Source: Trileptium ribeirensis (Eukaryota > Nematoda > Enoplea > Enoplida > Thoracostomopsidae). Taken from it: a stretch of DNA of 64,000 nucleotides. The notes below the pieces were generated by a model that had not been told where the DNA came from, searched no databases, and saw nothing but the letters and a program-made list of their open reading frames with translations. Positions within the stretch are counted from its first letter, which is position 1, and every line of letters begins with the position of its first letter. A program made the translations under genes and the position numbers. Location of the stretch: assembly GCA_030248225.1 (NCBI GenBank), contig JASANE010021313.1, positions 1 to 64,000 on the forward strand, in the 5' to 3' direction. Shown here piece by piece: positions 11,301 to 21,501 of this stretch.

Positions 11301-14300
11301 GACGGACATCGACCTTTTTACTCCCAGACAGAAAATACAAACGCTTCGCTCGGCTTCGCCTCGCTCCGCCCAATTACTAATTAACCACTCAAAATTTTTT
11401 AATCAAAATATCAGGTGCACACTCTGACATGATAGGCTTTCAAACAAAAAAAGTTTTTTAAAATCGGTTCAGTGGTTATTGAGATCCATGAAAGACGAAC
11501 GGACATCGACTTTTTTTGCTCCCAGAGAGAAAATAAAAACGCTTTGCTCGGCTTCGCCGAGCTCCGCTCATTTAGCCTCTGTGAGCGTTGTGCTTACGTA
11601 CAGGATCAACGCGTTGCCATCATTGTCAACAGATCGTCATTAATGCTATGATCAAAAAGATACTTCAAATACTCAATATAGTTATAAAACTTACATAACA
11701 CTTACCATGTATAACTATTTCTGAATCGCGATTAACAATGTACAACCGTAGAGCTTCATCGAGTTCACGCTGAGATGAAATGGTACACGGATCGCCTAAA
11801 TAAATAATACATTACCATTGAAACAAATCAAACTTTAAAATATTGCACGATTGTGCGATGGAAACATCTATAATATATACATACTGTGCAGAAACTAACA
11901 GGAATTTGGGTTGCGGTTCCGCGAAATCGCGAGTAGAAAATTTTTTGTAATCCAGTCAGAGATCTGCGATACATGTTTGACCTGAACCGATTCAACAAGA
12001 TAAGCGTAACACAGTATAGACTGTTTAGACGTACATACTTAGGCCGGAACGCTTGAACTTCAACATTACATCACAACATAGATAATTTTGAGTATTTTAG
12101 AATACTGTATGCTTGGACTTAAATAGCCTCAGCCAACAGAAAGTGCGCTTGTAAATTTTGCAAATTAATACACATTGGAGTGAAGTACCATATCTACAAT
12201 GCAACCAGAAACTGCGCTTTTGGTAACGAACTAGTGTGTTTATAAAAACTGGAACAGTAATTACAGTTTATCTCATATGTTGCATCCTGAAAATTATTGT
12301 ATACCTTGAGAGTTTTCTTTTAGAGCCGACCAAACCAATAGTTTCAAGTCTCCTACGGAATAACATGTAACATATGTATATATATATAGTAAAGGGAAGC
12401 AATAAGAGAGAGTTAGTCTAGTCTACGTTCCACTCATTGCATGCACAGTGTGGCGCAGTTTACGCAAGGATATTAGAAGGCACTGTTGTTGCGCTGACGG
12501 ACCAAAAGTGACAAACGGCATCTTGATCGATAAATAATTATTACCTTTCTCAGCGTCTTTAAGGTACCGAAGTGACAATAACGTTTTCCAACATTATAAT
12601 AAAACAAATAAAGAAAGAACTGAAAATGGTCTTGTTGGAATGAAATGAAAATGTTTGATCTAAAATATTATCTAATATAAAATATATTTCAAAGATCAGT
12701 ATCCCGTTTCGGATCCGGTCTAAATTGACAGTTTCGGTTGCTGCTTCCGATCATTCCCTGATAAAATGGCTCAAAAAGCAGTCCAACAAAAGACAAATAG
12801 TTATCCCACGTTAATAAGCCGTACTGAAAGTAATCGAAAAAGAAAAAATTTGTATCCATGCGGCTACTCCAATAAATTCATGGGATTTTCATTGTTTCAA
12901 GTTATGCTTTCTTAAAGTTATACATGCAGTTCAGATTACCGAAAACGATGTAATAATATAATATCCAAGGAAATTTCTGTTCATGATTATACTCGATCCA
13001 GACGAAGTTTGGTTACTATAACTTGAAGAACGCCAAAATGTTGTCTTATTTCTGCCACAATTTGTAACCCAGGGGGTATATTTATAGCCAAGCTTAACGC
13101 CAATCAGACAACGGTGTAGTACAAGCTACCTGGATGTAAAAATTAGCTTAAATTAAAACCACACCAGAAAAATAATTGCTAGCAACAATAACAATTGAGC
13201 CTAGGGCTGAAGTTCATTCCGAAATATCAGATCAGAACAAATTAGTGTATAAGAGTCCACTAAACACGTCGTCTTGTCCGTATTGTTCCAACTAAGAAGC
13301 TTCACAACTACCCACACCCCTACCCTTCAACAAAAAGGCAGCTTCTTTTCTGATGCAATTTTGAGCCCAAGGTTTTTTGGTCCACCGTGAAAAAAACACT
13401 ACAAACAACAGAAATTCTAATGTCAAACTAAGCAAATATGCAGTGCTGATGGTGCCGTGACTGCTTAAAAATTTAATGTTAAGCTGGTCTCGACGATGCA
13501 AAGGGTCGTTTTTGAATCAAACCGAATGTTTTGCCTCTCATCCCGGATTGGCTCTCTCTTCCTCCTTACTAAGGGTCGCAGTTGACCGCGTAAGCGCAGC
13601 CATATATATGCTATTGGCGGTAGCCGCAATGGTTATTGTCCATTCATACAGATTGCGAACAGATATAAAAAATTACCTTCGTCATCGACCCATTTCACAG
13701 TAAACGGCTGAAGCGGTTGGAATTGACATGCGTCACGTAGCTCGTTTTCGAAAGCTTCGAGCGTTAGCGGTAGATGCATATATAGCACCATAATTTCCCT
13801 AAAACCAAAGTCGAAAGCAATAAATAAATATCGACCATGTTTTCCACAAATGCAAGCTTGAAAATATTTTTATAATATCTGCCAAAAAATATAGCGGACA
13901 CACAAACGTACGCATTATATGTAAAGCTAAGGATTATGTGCTTTATGTGATCTGGCCGCTTAAGTTGAAACCCTCAGGTAAAATTTTTGTCGTGTGGAGA
14001 GTTATATTTGCAACTATATGAATGTAAGTGTTTCGCAACTGTTCCATAATTTTCACCGATAAATATGATAATTTTTTGTCATACGAACAATTATCGTTTA
14101 AAAATGTACTCTGGAATAGCGAAATTTTAAACTTTTTGAGAACTGTGTTTCTAACTTGTGTTATTTTAACACCTTAGTCGTGCAGTTTCATTGCTTTCAA
14201 TATATATAATTGTCTGTCATACCAAATAATAATGATTAATCTATTTGGAGAAACATAAAAGATGTACAATTTATTTGGAGAAGAGATCCAAAAGATGTAT

Positions 14301-14885
14301 ATCTATTTGGAGAAACATAAAGACAACAATGACTGTTATGTCACGTTTCTCAGAAAAACTGGAAATACTAAAAAGATTAATTTTAGCATTTTTCTCACTC
14401 ATTCTATATACCTTCACGGCTCGAATCGATTTATATGACTGCTCAGTTACTGGATATGACGGAGGTATTGCCATAATATTAGCGCTTGAAGTTCTCGCAT
14501 GGAATCACACTTTTATGATGAAAGTTGTAATTAATGAGGAATTCTAAAGTTTATCGACTTAAACTTTTTGTTCACTGGAAGAAGAAACAACTGGTATGGT
14601 AGCTTTGAAATTCAAAGAAAATAATAGCCACATTGTTGGTAGTGTACTGTTGGTGTATTATTAAAGAAATGGGACATTGCGGATGATTTGTTCAGTGCAA
14701 ACCAGCTAATTCGGTTTCAATTACCTGCGCAAAATTTATAGCGAATGGAGAACCAGGATTGTGTAAATATATATAAGCAGAAACAATCGCAAGATGACTC
14801 AAAAGACTTACCCTCCAAATACTGTTTTAATCTTGATCTCTTTTTCATTGCCGGTATAAAGCAGCTGATTATTAACCGTCATCAT
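2080..14885 (-). CDS. aPKC: Atypical protein kinase C, 5' half (8 exons, continues past left edge)
   Basis: The spliced order is 14885-14812, 13798-13677, 11795-11706, 8397-8312, 7456-7322, 6357-6192, 3778-3699, 2310-2080. Every junction keeps frame, giving 984 nt and 328 residues. PB1 covers about residues 17-96 and includes the OPCA-type acidic stretch WVDDEGDPCT. The pseudosubstrate [12 protein letters not shown] is at 99-110. The C1 finger has ligands H115, C128, C131, C145, C148, H153, C156 and C164. A low-complexity linker follows, then the kinase glycine loop GRGSYAKV near 295-302 and the ATP-binding lysine in YAMKIIKKE near 317. In animals aPKC binds PAR-6 through PB1 and works in the PAR polarity complex at the cell cortex. 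The catalytic loop and C-tail exons are outside the window. The usual FP..PG..CPGED-like spacer between PB1 and pseudosubstrate is absent. Two introns use GC donors. Family assignment is firm; exact ends of individual exons are inferred. Confidence 0.93.
2311..3698. other. aPKC intron 7, no gene or clear repeat
   Basis: AT-rich intron with no coding frame that fits neighbouring phases. It begins (minus sense) with GTAAGC at 3698 and ends with a TTTAG acceptor preceded by an AT-rich run. Confidence 0.5.
3699..3778 (-). CDS. aPKC: aPKC exon 7: linker
   Basis: The acceptor is TTGTTTTAG and the donor ACAG|GTAAGC. Two bases complete Gly, then 26 codons starting [13 protein letters not shown] and ending EETAVQ. 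It links in phase with exons 6 and 8. The linker composition (Gly, Pro, Glu) fits the region before the kinase domain. Confidence 0.75.
4366..4850 (-). pseudogene. Retroelement N-terminal fragment with C2HC zinc finger
   Basis: Overlapping minus-strand frames over a locally GC-rich island encode an Arg/Pro/Ser-rich stretch followed by [16 protein letters not shown] with a Cys five residues later. CxxC plus NLSR(H)xxxxxC is the layout of zinc fingers at the N terminus of some non-LTR retrotransposons; here the expected His reads Tyr. A short hairpin (arms 4564-4571 and 4576-4583) lies in it. No endonuclease or RT follows, so it is a remnant inside an aPKC intron. It could instead be another transposon's DNA-binding domain. 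Confidence 0.4.
4985..5690 (+). repeat. Tandem satellite-like monomers, about 165-bp unit
   Basis: About four diverged monomers run from near 5022, 5191, 5346 and 5524. Each carries the same order of words: a GACCCTAACCC-like start, CTCTAGA.AACCAAACCATC, a CATATATAGAC-like stretch and GCACGCAATACATAACCAAAC. The same monomers recur at 38.2-38.5 kb (reverse), 54.9-55.2 kb and 56.9-57.1 kb. Confidence 0.65.
5691..6085 (+). repeat. Unique tail block of the satellite-bearing repeat
   Basis: This follows the monomers directly. It shares long runs with 55,245-55,620 and, reversed, with 37,675-38,100 (words such as CCAAATTTGGCAAA, TGTTCGCGTT and GTGACAGCGACAGA). It ends in a TTTCGCTCGCTT word. The conserved order of monomers then tail in three copies marks a mobile unit, possibly a non-autonomous Helitron-like element, although I see no diagnostic ends. 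Confidence 0.55.
6192..6357 (-). CDS. aPKC: aPKC exon 6: linker between C1 and kinase
   Basis: The acceptor AATTTCAG and donor GGGG|GTAAGT give 55 codons plus one base. The peptide is low complexity, with HHHQQ, AAAGSG and several Ser/Asp, and has no domain. It matches the variable, disordered V3 linker of aPKCs in position and character. Assignment rests on phase (0 in, 1 out) and open frame, not on sequence similarity. Confidence 0.75.
6358..7321. other. aPKC intron 5, no gene seen
   Basis: AT-rich intron between the C1 and linker exons. No domain or repeat was recognised beyond short A/T runs. Confidence 0.45.
7322..7456 (-). CDS. aPKC: aPKC exon 5: C1 zinc finger
   Basis: The acceptor TTTTCCAG and donor GTG|GTAGGT frame exactly 45 codons, phase 0 to 0. 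It carries C-x2-C (CAFC), C-x2-C (CMQC), H-x2-C and a final C in the spacing of the C1 domain. The WGLGRQGY core is typical of atypical PKC; the family does not bind diacylglycerol, because basic residues replace the hydrophobic rim. A G-rich dispersed repeat starts about 35 bp upstream of the acceptor. Confidence 0.95.
7490..7720. repeat. G-rich dispersed repeat, copy 1
   Basis: It shares a word order with 35,270-35,540: GGGAAGAG, TGCAC, CGTGTT, TTTCGG.CTGACCC, GGGTAGCTCGGACC, and AAGCAGCT near the end. It ends close to the acceptor of the aPKC C1 exon. Confidence 0.5.
7712..7802 (+). repeat. Short tandem duplication
   Basis: CTCTTCTTGGCT, five or so variable bases, then ACGTAGGTCAGTTACTG occurs twice about 57 bp apart. 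Confidence 0.6.
8312..8397 (-). CDS. aPKC: aPKC exon 4: pseudosubstrate and first C1 ligand
   Basis: The acceptor TTTGAG|GA supplies two bases completing a Gly codon, then 28 codons: T-V then [12 protein letters not shown] (pseudosubstrate with Ala in the phospho-acceptor place), then [12 protein letters not shown]. The His is the first zinc ligand of C1. The next exon begins in phase 0 with RATCAFC, so this exon must end after AAG at 8312. The intron then starts GCTAGT, a GC donor. Using the nearby GTTTGT instead would shift frame and hit a stop in exon 5. This exon is too short and out of frame with its longer overlapping open frame to be seen as an ordinary ORF. Confidence 0.9.
8835..8945. 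repeat. Dispersed repeat with TGGACCC/AAAAATATTT words
   Basis: It matches 33,535-33,640 in inverted sense (CAAAATTTTTTTGAGTCCACG against GTGGACGCAAAAATA, and CTGTGGACCCAAAAAAATCTTGG). A short related piece lies at about 13,355-13,390. Confidence 0.4.
9418..9515 (+). pseudogene. Possible BEL/Pao-like gag fragment
   Basis: The plus frame [18 protein letters not shown] resembles the F-G-x-P-L-E-Y-W motif near the front of BEL/Pao gag. The frame closes after about 32 codons and no pol follows. It is a scrap at best. Confidence 0.25.
9521..10667. other. aPKC intron 3, AT-rich, no gene seen
   Basis: Long AT-rich stretch inside the 3.3-kb intron between exons 3 and 4. I searched the minus strand here for the missing PB1-pseudosubstrate spacer exon (FP..PG..CPGED) and did not find one. 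Confidence 0.4.
10668..11157 (+). repeat. 248-bp tandem duplication
   Basis: TAGTCGGTAGTGGAA starts both units (10668 and 10916), followed by near-identical text down to TATTTTAGCTGC. A related piece lies near 32,880, inverted. Confidence 0.8.
11158..11577 (+). repeat. 211-bp tandem duplication ending in TTCGCTCGGCTTCGC
   Basis: AATTACTAATTAACCACTC begins units at 11161 and 11372. Both pass through GATAGGCTTTCAAAC and a GAACGGACATCGAC word, and close with CGCT(T/C)(C/T)GCTCGGCTTCGCC. An inverted diverged copy lies at 32,440-32,700. Confidence 0.75.
11706..11795 (-). CDS. aPKC: aPKC exon 3: PB1 acidic loop and C-terminal helix
   Basis: The acceptor is TTTAG|GC and the donor CATG|GTAAG. Two bases complete Gly, 29 codons follow, and one base is left over. 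The peptide begins [18 protein letters not shown], almost the same as the aPKC consensus GDPCTVSSQ.ELEEAFRLY, and ends SEIVIH. In animals the acidic OPCA motif is the face that pairs with basic PB1 partners. Confidence 0.93.
11890..12765 (-). repeat. Dispersed repeat family A, copy 1 (reverse)
   Basis: It reads as the reverse complement of 15,880-16,960. Shared words include GGAACCGCAACC, AACATGTAAC and TAGTAAAGGGA, GGATC(C/T)GGTCT, and CGGTTGCTG near TCATTCCCTG. Confidence 0.55.
12766..13676. other. aPKC intron 2, remainder
   Basis: No gene seen. A short TTTTTTGGTCCACCGTG-like piece at about 13,370 belongs to the dispersed repeat noted at 8835. Confidence 0.4.
13677..13798 (-). CDS. aPKC: aPKC exon 2: PB1 domain core
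   Basis: The acceptor is TTTTAG|GG. One base completes a split Gly codon, 40 codons follow, and one base (G) is left over. The peptide starts EIMVLYMH and ends FTVKWVDDE, aligning with the PB1 core of PRKCI/PKC-3 (human FTMKWIDEE). The donor is GAAG|GTAATT. The segment 13726-13798 is a PB1 helix region rich in Glu and Leu ([11 protein letters not shown]). Confidence 0.9.
13799..14811. other. aPKC intron 1
   Basis: AT-rich. A short block CTATTTGGAGAAACATAA repeats three times with variation at 14,240-14,325. No gene supported. Confidence 0.45.
14812..14885 (-). CDS. aPKC: aPKC exon 1: start codon and beginning of PB1
   Basis: Two consecutive ATGs (14885-14880) follow an in-frame TGA a few codons upstream, so translation starts here unless a further upstream exon joins by an acceptor I did not see. 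The exon carries 24 codons plus two bases, ending in IKIKTVFG, which is the first beta strand of PB1 with its basic residues. The donor is GG|GTAAGT. The two trailing bases join the first base of exon 2 to make a glycine codon. Confidence 0.82.
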
Positions 14886-15879
14886 GAGGTCGAAGACGCT
14901 TTCATTTCACGGCTATAATTCCCACTGGCCCGTGAAAAAAATTGTGGCGTACAAACAAAGTTACAGCTGATCTCTATATTAAATCCTTTTTGTACTGAAT
15001 ACGATAAAATGTGAACGTATACAACCTGAAATCAATAATCAAGACCAGCAAGAAACATCACAATGAACGTTATTTCAAAATAAGTTTTAATTTTAATTGA
15101 AAAATCGCCATAATTGTTTTATATTGTTGTTGTGACTGAAGCATTGACATAACACAAACGTGAAACTCTGCACACAGTGAACTGATTACACTAAATAACA
15201 ATGGCGCATGGTATTCCAAGATTTCCCGATGGCCTCTTGAGGAAGAGTAAAATTCTTAAAATAATTAGGATATATGCCTTGCAAGATGCCACGATTCAAC
15301 TTTTGCGGCAATTCAACGCGAAACTTCAAACCAGCAGTCTTTTAGTATGATCAAGTATATAAAGAAAATATAACAAAAGCGGCAAGCTTTTATACCACTG
15401 ATTCCCTCTTAAACACTGTTTGTGTCCATTCGCCGGATACTAAAGATGCTATCGTCTCCGCCAGCCGACCCGATATTATTCCATTTATGGTTTTGGAGTT
15501 TTTATATACTTCGACATTCGCACTTTGTATTAACACAGCTTAAGAACTGCTTCTTCCATTGTGGTTGGCAATTAGTATTACTTGGCCAATAATTGCGTAT
15601 TACTATGTTGTTGGGCGATAAAGTAGTTTGTTCTGTCGCCACCATAATCAAAGTGTCCACCGATCAGCCAGTCGTTGGTTCTCCGTAAAACCAAATGCGC
15701 TTACTTGCGTATTTCCGCTAGTTAGTAGAATGGCCATAGATGTCTGTAAAGATTGTTGCAATAAGTAACTAAATGTTTCGGTACATCATTATTGCTCTTT
15801 TCAAAATGTACGCCGAACTCGGCTTGGGTCTGAATGCTGATCGCAAAGTGCTGGATCTGAATAAAGACATCAAAAATAG
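14886..15879. promoter_or_regulatory. Region upstream of the aPKC start codon
   Basis: This must hold the 5' UTR and/or promoter if exon 1 is the first coding exon. I see no TATA box or initiator that I would defend, and no other gene. Confidence 0.25.
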
Positions 15880-16985
15880 GCAGGGAATAACGGGAACCTG
15901 AACCAGCAACCGGAACAGTTCATTTAAACCGGATCTGGTCTTCGAAACTTATATATAGTAAAACAGATGAAGGAAGAAATGAAGGTATAGTGGATTTAAA
16001 ATGTATTAAAAATAACTTTTACGTTAAACTTAATGCATTGCTATTAATTATTGCCTTTCTGAAACTTTAAAGATGCTGAAGAAGCTAACAATGTTTATTT
16101 ATCGATCAGTATGTCGGTTTTTGGACACAAGAGCAAAAAAAGCCTTCCACTATACGTCCTTGAGTATACTGCGTTAAAGTTAATGTGCTTACAACGCATG
16201 ACGCCTAGAATAAACATTTTCGCCCTGTCTCCAGTCGCCTCCCTTTACTACAGATAGGTTTGTTACATGTTGTTTTGCAGGAACCTTGAAATTATTAGTT
16301 TATGATTCTAAGAGAAAATAATAGAAGGTATTTTTTTAATCATTGGTCAGAGACATTGTTCAGGCTAAAGTCTAGTGTTGGGCAAACAGTGCCCGTCAGT
16401 TAGATCATAATGATAACTTTCTAATTAGAATGCTATAAATGAAATACACTGTGATACTGCTCACACAGTTCAAAAAATACAGTTCGTTGCCAAGAAAGCA
16501 GTTTCTTCCTGCGTCGCAGATATATAACGTTACTTTACTTCAATGTAGACTGATTTACAAAGTTTACAAGCGCACTGGCTGGTGCTTGACGCAATTTATG
16601 TTAGCCATGCTTAAGCTAAGTACTTCTACAAAATCCATACTCGCATGCAGGTTAAGATGAAAAATTCCTACTGAACTTATACGCCCTACTTACGTTTCAC
16701 ACGGCAAATTGCTGAATTAATCTTTTGTTTTGCTTGGTTGTATTGGAGCTTGATCATTCTATATATGGGCCTATGGGCCGTACATATGTATAATACATAT
16801 GTTTGGGCCACAGATGAAGCGAAAATGTGGAAAATTTCAAACAAAATTTTCAAACCGAAATTCCGTTTCCGGTATAGTTTTTGTCCTTTGCCGGAACCGC
16901 AACCGCAAAACAATTTTCGCCTGAACCGGAATCCCGATTATATACTCCCTGAAAATAGGGTATATTATTTATCAAAAAATGATGG
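15880..16985 (+). repeat. Dispersed repeat family A, copy 2
   Basis: It aligns along its length with 36,430-37,350: AACCAGCAACCGGAAC, CTTATATATAGT.AA.CAGATGAA, GTATTAAAAATAA, ATTATTGCCT, CAGTTCGTT and finally TTCCG.CTCCGGTAT. No coding capacity is preserved, and no terminal repeats could be fixed. Confidence 0.65.
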
Positions 16986-16989
16986 TTAA

Positions 16990-18344
16990 AATTAAAATTT
17001 AGGACAAGCTCTAACTGAGCAAAGCTTGGGTCTAATTGAAAATAAATGGTCGGCGAATAGTTGTTGAAGCCGTCTTATGGCTTATAGCATTGTATTGTTA
17101 GATATCTGCTAGTCCAATGACCATTGATTGAGACTATTCCATGTACGGATACCCACAAATGGATCCTTGAATGCCAAAAGTCAAACATCGTCATCTAATC
17201 GACATATTGTCAAGCTAATATATCATCTACTTTAAATCGAGACGAATTGGAGACAAAAATTTTTCTGGGTGCTAGATAGAACACATGAAAGTTTGAAAAT
17301 TAGCTGATATTGGTAACTTTGATGCACCCAATAATTTTCCGGATTCTGGTTGTCGTTTAACTCAGAATTTATTAAATGTGTAGGTGAAAAAACTGCAATA
17401 AACAGTAATTTTCTAGATGTAATAAAGGCCCAGTAATTTTAATTGTTTCAGAACAAATTTTATCCCACGCCCTTCGGTTTAAAGTAATCTATTATTACCG
17501 CCAACAATTTTTATTGAATGTGACTGTAGTGAGTGAAAGCAGCGAAGCGAACAATTTTTACTAGCCGGAATGGAAGTAACATTGGGCAAAGTCCGTTGTT
17601 GGTTTTTAGGGTGACCCACATAACTCAACTTTGGCTATGCGAGTTGGTTGCACGATAATTCAGTTAAAAGCTTGAAATTACCTATATTTGTTCCATAAAT
17701 AAGGCCCGAAGGCTGATTCCAACATCTTCCCCTGAAAAGCATGCCAAACGGGTTGTGGTCGTGTCCCGAAAAGCCACGTTATTATATATCTGCAACCGCT
17801 GTAGATATCTGATTCAAATTATGATTGTAGAGCAAATAGGATCTACGAAACTGAATATAACTCCGTCCTATGCAGTTTTAGGGTATAGGATTTGGGACAA
17901 AATGGATTTTAAATGGATCTATGAGACCCAGAATTTACGGAAAAAGCAACATCTCCGCAACCGCTTGAGCTATAAGGGTTTTGGTCTCATTTTGTTGACC
18001 AAATAATCGTATATACAGAAGCACGTGAACCGCTACTACTGTCTTTATTTACGCTACAGGATCGGCACCGTTATACCTAATGCACACCATGCAAATTAGA
18101 CAAATATATCCTGCATGTAGCTTTATATATATAATTTAATTTACATAACGCGTGTATAATATATGTAATTTAAACATTACGCATTATGACAGCATCCAGC
18201 TAAAGATTAAGACTGTTGACTGTGTTGAGTTCGTACTTACCTTTCTGCCTTCGGATCCAAAACAGTTCTATGTAAGGCAAGCTATAAAGCTGCTATACCT
18301 AGTCGACAGACCCTGTTTCCTATGAGAAACTCCTGGATACGCTG
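16990..18344. other. Intergenic, one small dispersed repeat
   Basis: Contains a copy (about 17,570-17,680) of the repeat also at 39,690-39,800, with CATAACTCAACTTTGGCTA in both. Otherwise AT-rich with no supportable gene. Confidence 0.4.
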
Positions 18345-18413
18345 TTAACTCGAACCCACGATTTCGTGATGGAATTCGAAGGCAGACGTATTGTCAAGTA
18401 AGCTATCTAGGCC
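18345..18413 (-). repeat. tRNA-derived SINE head (reverse)
   Basis: On the minus strand a box A-like GATAGCTTACTTGAC is followed, after CGTCTGCCTTCG, by box B-like GTGGGTTCGAGTT at the right distance. The T-loop is well formed, but the acceptor and D-arm pairing are poor, so it is a SINE promoter or decayed tRNA copy rather than a working tRNA gene. Confidence 0.45.
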
Positions 18414-19418
18414 TCAAATTACTGCAGGTATAAAGCTGCCAACATTCAAACATTTCATAATATGTTATTATTTCAATAATAATGCATAATGCATTTTTAT
18501 TACTACTATTAATTCTGTTTTTAACGCAAACGCACATGGCAATTACGGGAGATTAGCCGAATCCATCGAGGGGAATTTGGTTCCTCGGCCCATCGGCTTG
18601 GAATAGTATGCCGCAAACACTACGTAACAGTACTCTCAATGTCTCTACGTGACTACGTTTAAAACAAAACTAAAGACTCATTGTTTCACAGTTCACCAGA
18701 GAGATATTACAAACTTGCTGCATTCCGACCATTGTATATTCCGAGAATCTCTTGCTCTTTTGCAATGCTTTTACGAAAAAGGCGCGTTATAAATATTATT
18801 GATATTATTATTTGACGAACGCTAATTTGATTAGCTTTCGACAATCTTTGAAGTGGAATTTCTCGAATTGTAGTTCATTTGAGTTCTAACACCGCATAAG
18901 TTAATGTTGAAATAACCTTCGACCAGATAGCACCGCAAATCGAACAACCTTTGGAAACCATCGGGCGAAAACGTATTATTAAATCACGGTTCATCAATCG
19001 AATCGAAAATTGCCTCATATTGTGCAGGACTCATATCTTGAAACATCATGGCAAAGCAAAGCAGGCTACAGTTCTGGAAAGCACACGGAAAGATGAAGTT
19101 CACGAAAGTAGGGATCGGTTAATAATTTGTGTTCTCCGATACGATCTCAATCTAGTTCACAGATATGATATTCAATTGTTAGCTTAAATAAGAAGGCTTA
19201 TTACTAACACTATCACAAAGCAAGCCTGCGTTTTTACTTACGCTGAATATCCTACACGATATACTGGCCGCCTGGTTATTTATCTTATTGCCGGCATGTA
19301 AAATCGTTATTCGAGAGGTATATTAAATATTTACTAGAATAATTTGTAGCATCGTTGTTGGTACTTGACCGTTAATATATAAACATCAAAATTTGTTAAC
19401 GCTTTTAAAATAAACGCT
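18414..19418. other. Intergenic, nothing recognised
   Basis: AT-rich sequence without a supportable coding region, RNA gene or repeat that I could pair with another place in the window. Confidence 0.35.
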
Positions 19419-19664
19419 TCAATTATGAGTATACTGCAACAATTTCGGCTTTTCACCGGAAAGCATGGTGCTTGTCGCTATTGATTCATTTATTAAATCC
19501 GTGAAATGAGGAACCAACTCATTAGCAAATCGTTTTATTACCGACAGTGACACAGCATCCAGTGAGTTTTGTTGTTGCTGTTTACGATTAGTCGGCAAAA
19601 CTGTTTTCCCGTTACTTATTTCAAATATGTAAAGCACAAATACGACACATTCTGTTAGTACCAC
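19419..19664 (-). pseudogene. Non-LTR reverse transcriptase fragment
   Basis: The minus frame contains SLDAVSLSVIKRFANEL then VPHFTDLINESIAT, which matches the region just N-terminal of RT motif 1 in Jockey/CR1-type elements (GxDGIPxxxLK...LxxLFNxSLxTGxxP). The expected continuation to the NYRPISL box is missing, so this is a short scrap. Confidence 0.5.
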
Positions 19665-20272
19665 TGAGTTAGCTCACACTTCTGATAACACTACTGATTT
19701 TACAGCAAGCGTAGTTCTTTACGAATAATGCAACTAATCCAGTTATACATGAAGTTATACCGTTATGGTATACGGGATAAAAATTTTGCCGCTACTCTAA
19801 TCTGTTCTTTTATCTAACGTTATAACGTCAGGCCCCTATAAGTGACATGGGCCGCCTACTGGACCCCGACAACAACAACAAATACAAAATACCACCAAAA
19901 TGTTGATCATCTACACAGTAGCTATATAATTAAAAAAATTAATCAAAACGCCATCATCAAATATTAATATATAGAAAATGGAAAAACGACTCATCATTCA
20001 ATATATTCTTCATTGAAGCAATTAAAACAGCCGCATAGTCATACTCGTATTTTAGGAAGAACAAGTATAACTCAGGAAAGGCAACCCAATTTCAGGGGTA
20101 TCTTGTTATATTTTCTACATTGTTTATATTTTATTTAAATTTATTTTTATATTTTTTCCGTATCGGGTAGTGAGGGTGTAGAATGTTCTTCATCCCTAGG
20201 TGGTTTAAGCTATATATGTGGCGTCGTTCGAGCAGCGCTCATATGTCGTAAATGTACTGTCTCACTAATTGA

Positions 20273-20794
20273 TTGTATATTGTTTCAACTTCATCACCGC
20301 CCTGGTATTCAAGGAGTGAATCCTTTCCGAAATGGTACCTAATGGGTCTGTCTGAATCTCCGAACGACCTATCTAACATTTGTGATTTGTGTGCTTCGAT
20401 CGACGAATGTGCCGCTGTCACTGAGGTCTTTCGTATAGGTCGAAAGAAAAACAGCGGCCCTCGTCTGCTTAAAATGCATTTCGGGTCGTCTCATTGCTTG
20501 GAAAGCATTCTAGCCGGTGCACGATCATTGAAAAATGGACGATGGAACCGTGTGTTTATTCGCCGATCGTTAACTAAAGAACAGTTGACTCATCTGACGT
20601 CTCTCAGACCCAAGTGCTTTGAACGAAACAAAGTGATCGATTCTGCTAATTGCAAATTTGTCGTTATTGGAGGTAAAATTGTTAAATTTGTTTATTGTTC
20701 TCGTAATGCTGATGGTAAGCTTGTCGGTGGTATTAGGGATTCTTCATTCAGGATTACGGATGAAGAATTACTGGGAAACCAGCAAGCGGGGTAG
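20273..20794 (+). pseudogene. CR1-like element, ORF1-type protein (173 aa open frame)
   Basis: The open frame ends in a stop 41 bases before the endonuclease frame. Its C-terminal half has RRSLTKEQLTHLTSLR followed by a Cys, an Arg-Asn pair and VVIGGKIVKF. That block is common just before the endonuclease in CR1/Rex-type elements and may act in RNA binding. The N-terminal third is not recognisable, and the true start may be upstream or lost. Confidence 0.6.
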
Positions 20795-20835
20795 TTGCTC
20801 CAGCTACTGAAAATCTTGTCATAAATTGTAGACTA

Positions 20836-21501
20836 ATGAATGTTAGAAGTTTGAGAAACAAATTTTCAGATTTTATTTACGTAACACAAACGGAACCTTG
20901 CGAAATATATGCTCTAACCGAGACATGGCTTGATGATACCGTTCAAAATTCGCTTTTCATCGATGAAAACTACTCGGTAGTTAGATGTGATCGTAAGCGT
21001 AGTATCGGTGGCGGAGTTGCTCTTGTTATTCACAAAGGTATTCAGTTCAAGGTCATTAGCGTTGTTAGTTTAACTGAAGTTGAAATTTGTTGTGCTGATT
21101 GTTACAAACCAAATCTGATTAGATTTGTTTGTGTTTATCGTCCACCAAATTGCTCGTATGATATTACGCTGCAAATGTGCAATGAGTTATCGAGATTGAG
21201 CAACATTACTGCTCTAGTAGTGATAGTTGGTGATTTCAATTTTCCCAATGTTGACTGGACTCAAATGTACACTTCCTCGACTCACATTTCGTTAAATGAG
21301 TTTTTAAACTTTGTAATTGTAAATGAATTACACCAGATAGTACGAGAACCCACTACATGTAATAACATTTTGGATCTGGAATTGTCATCTCACTTAGAAA
21401 CCGTTATTCAAACAAGAGTGAGTTATAATTTTTCAACTAGTGACCACAGTAGTGTTGAGTTTAAAGTTTCCGGTTTCCATTACTCTAAAATTCTGAGATA
21501 A
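20836..21501 (+). pseudogene. CR1-like element, APE-type endonuclease domain
   Basis: 221-residue frame starting at NVRSLRNK. It keeps the catalytic landmarks of the exonuclease-endonuclease-phosphatase fold: Asn near the start, the Glu in LTETWLDD, the Tyr in VYRPPN, the Asp and Asn in VGDFNFPNVDW, and the SDH triad element near the end (TSDHSSVEF). In life it nicks the target DNA for target-primed reverse transcription. The frame stops at 21,501 where intact elements would read on into RT, so the copy is dead. Confidence 0.85.
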
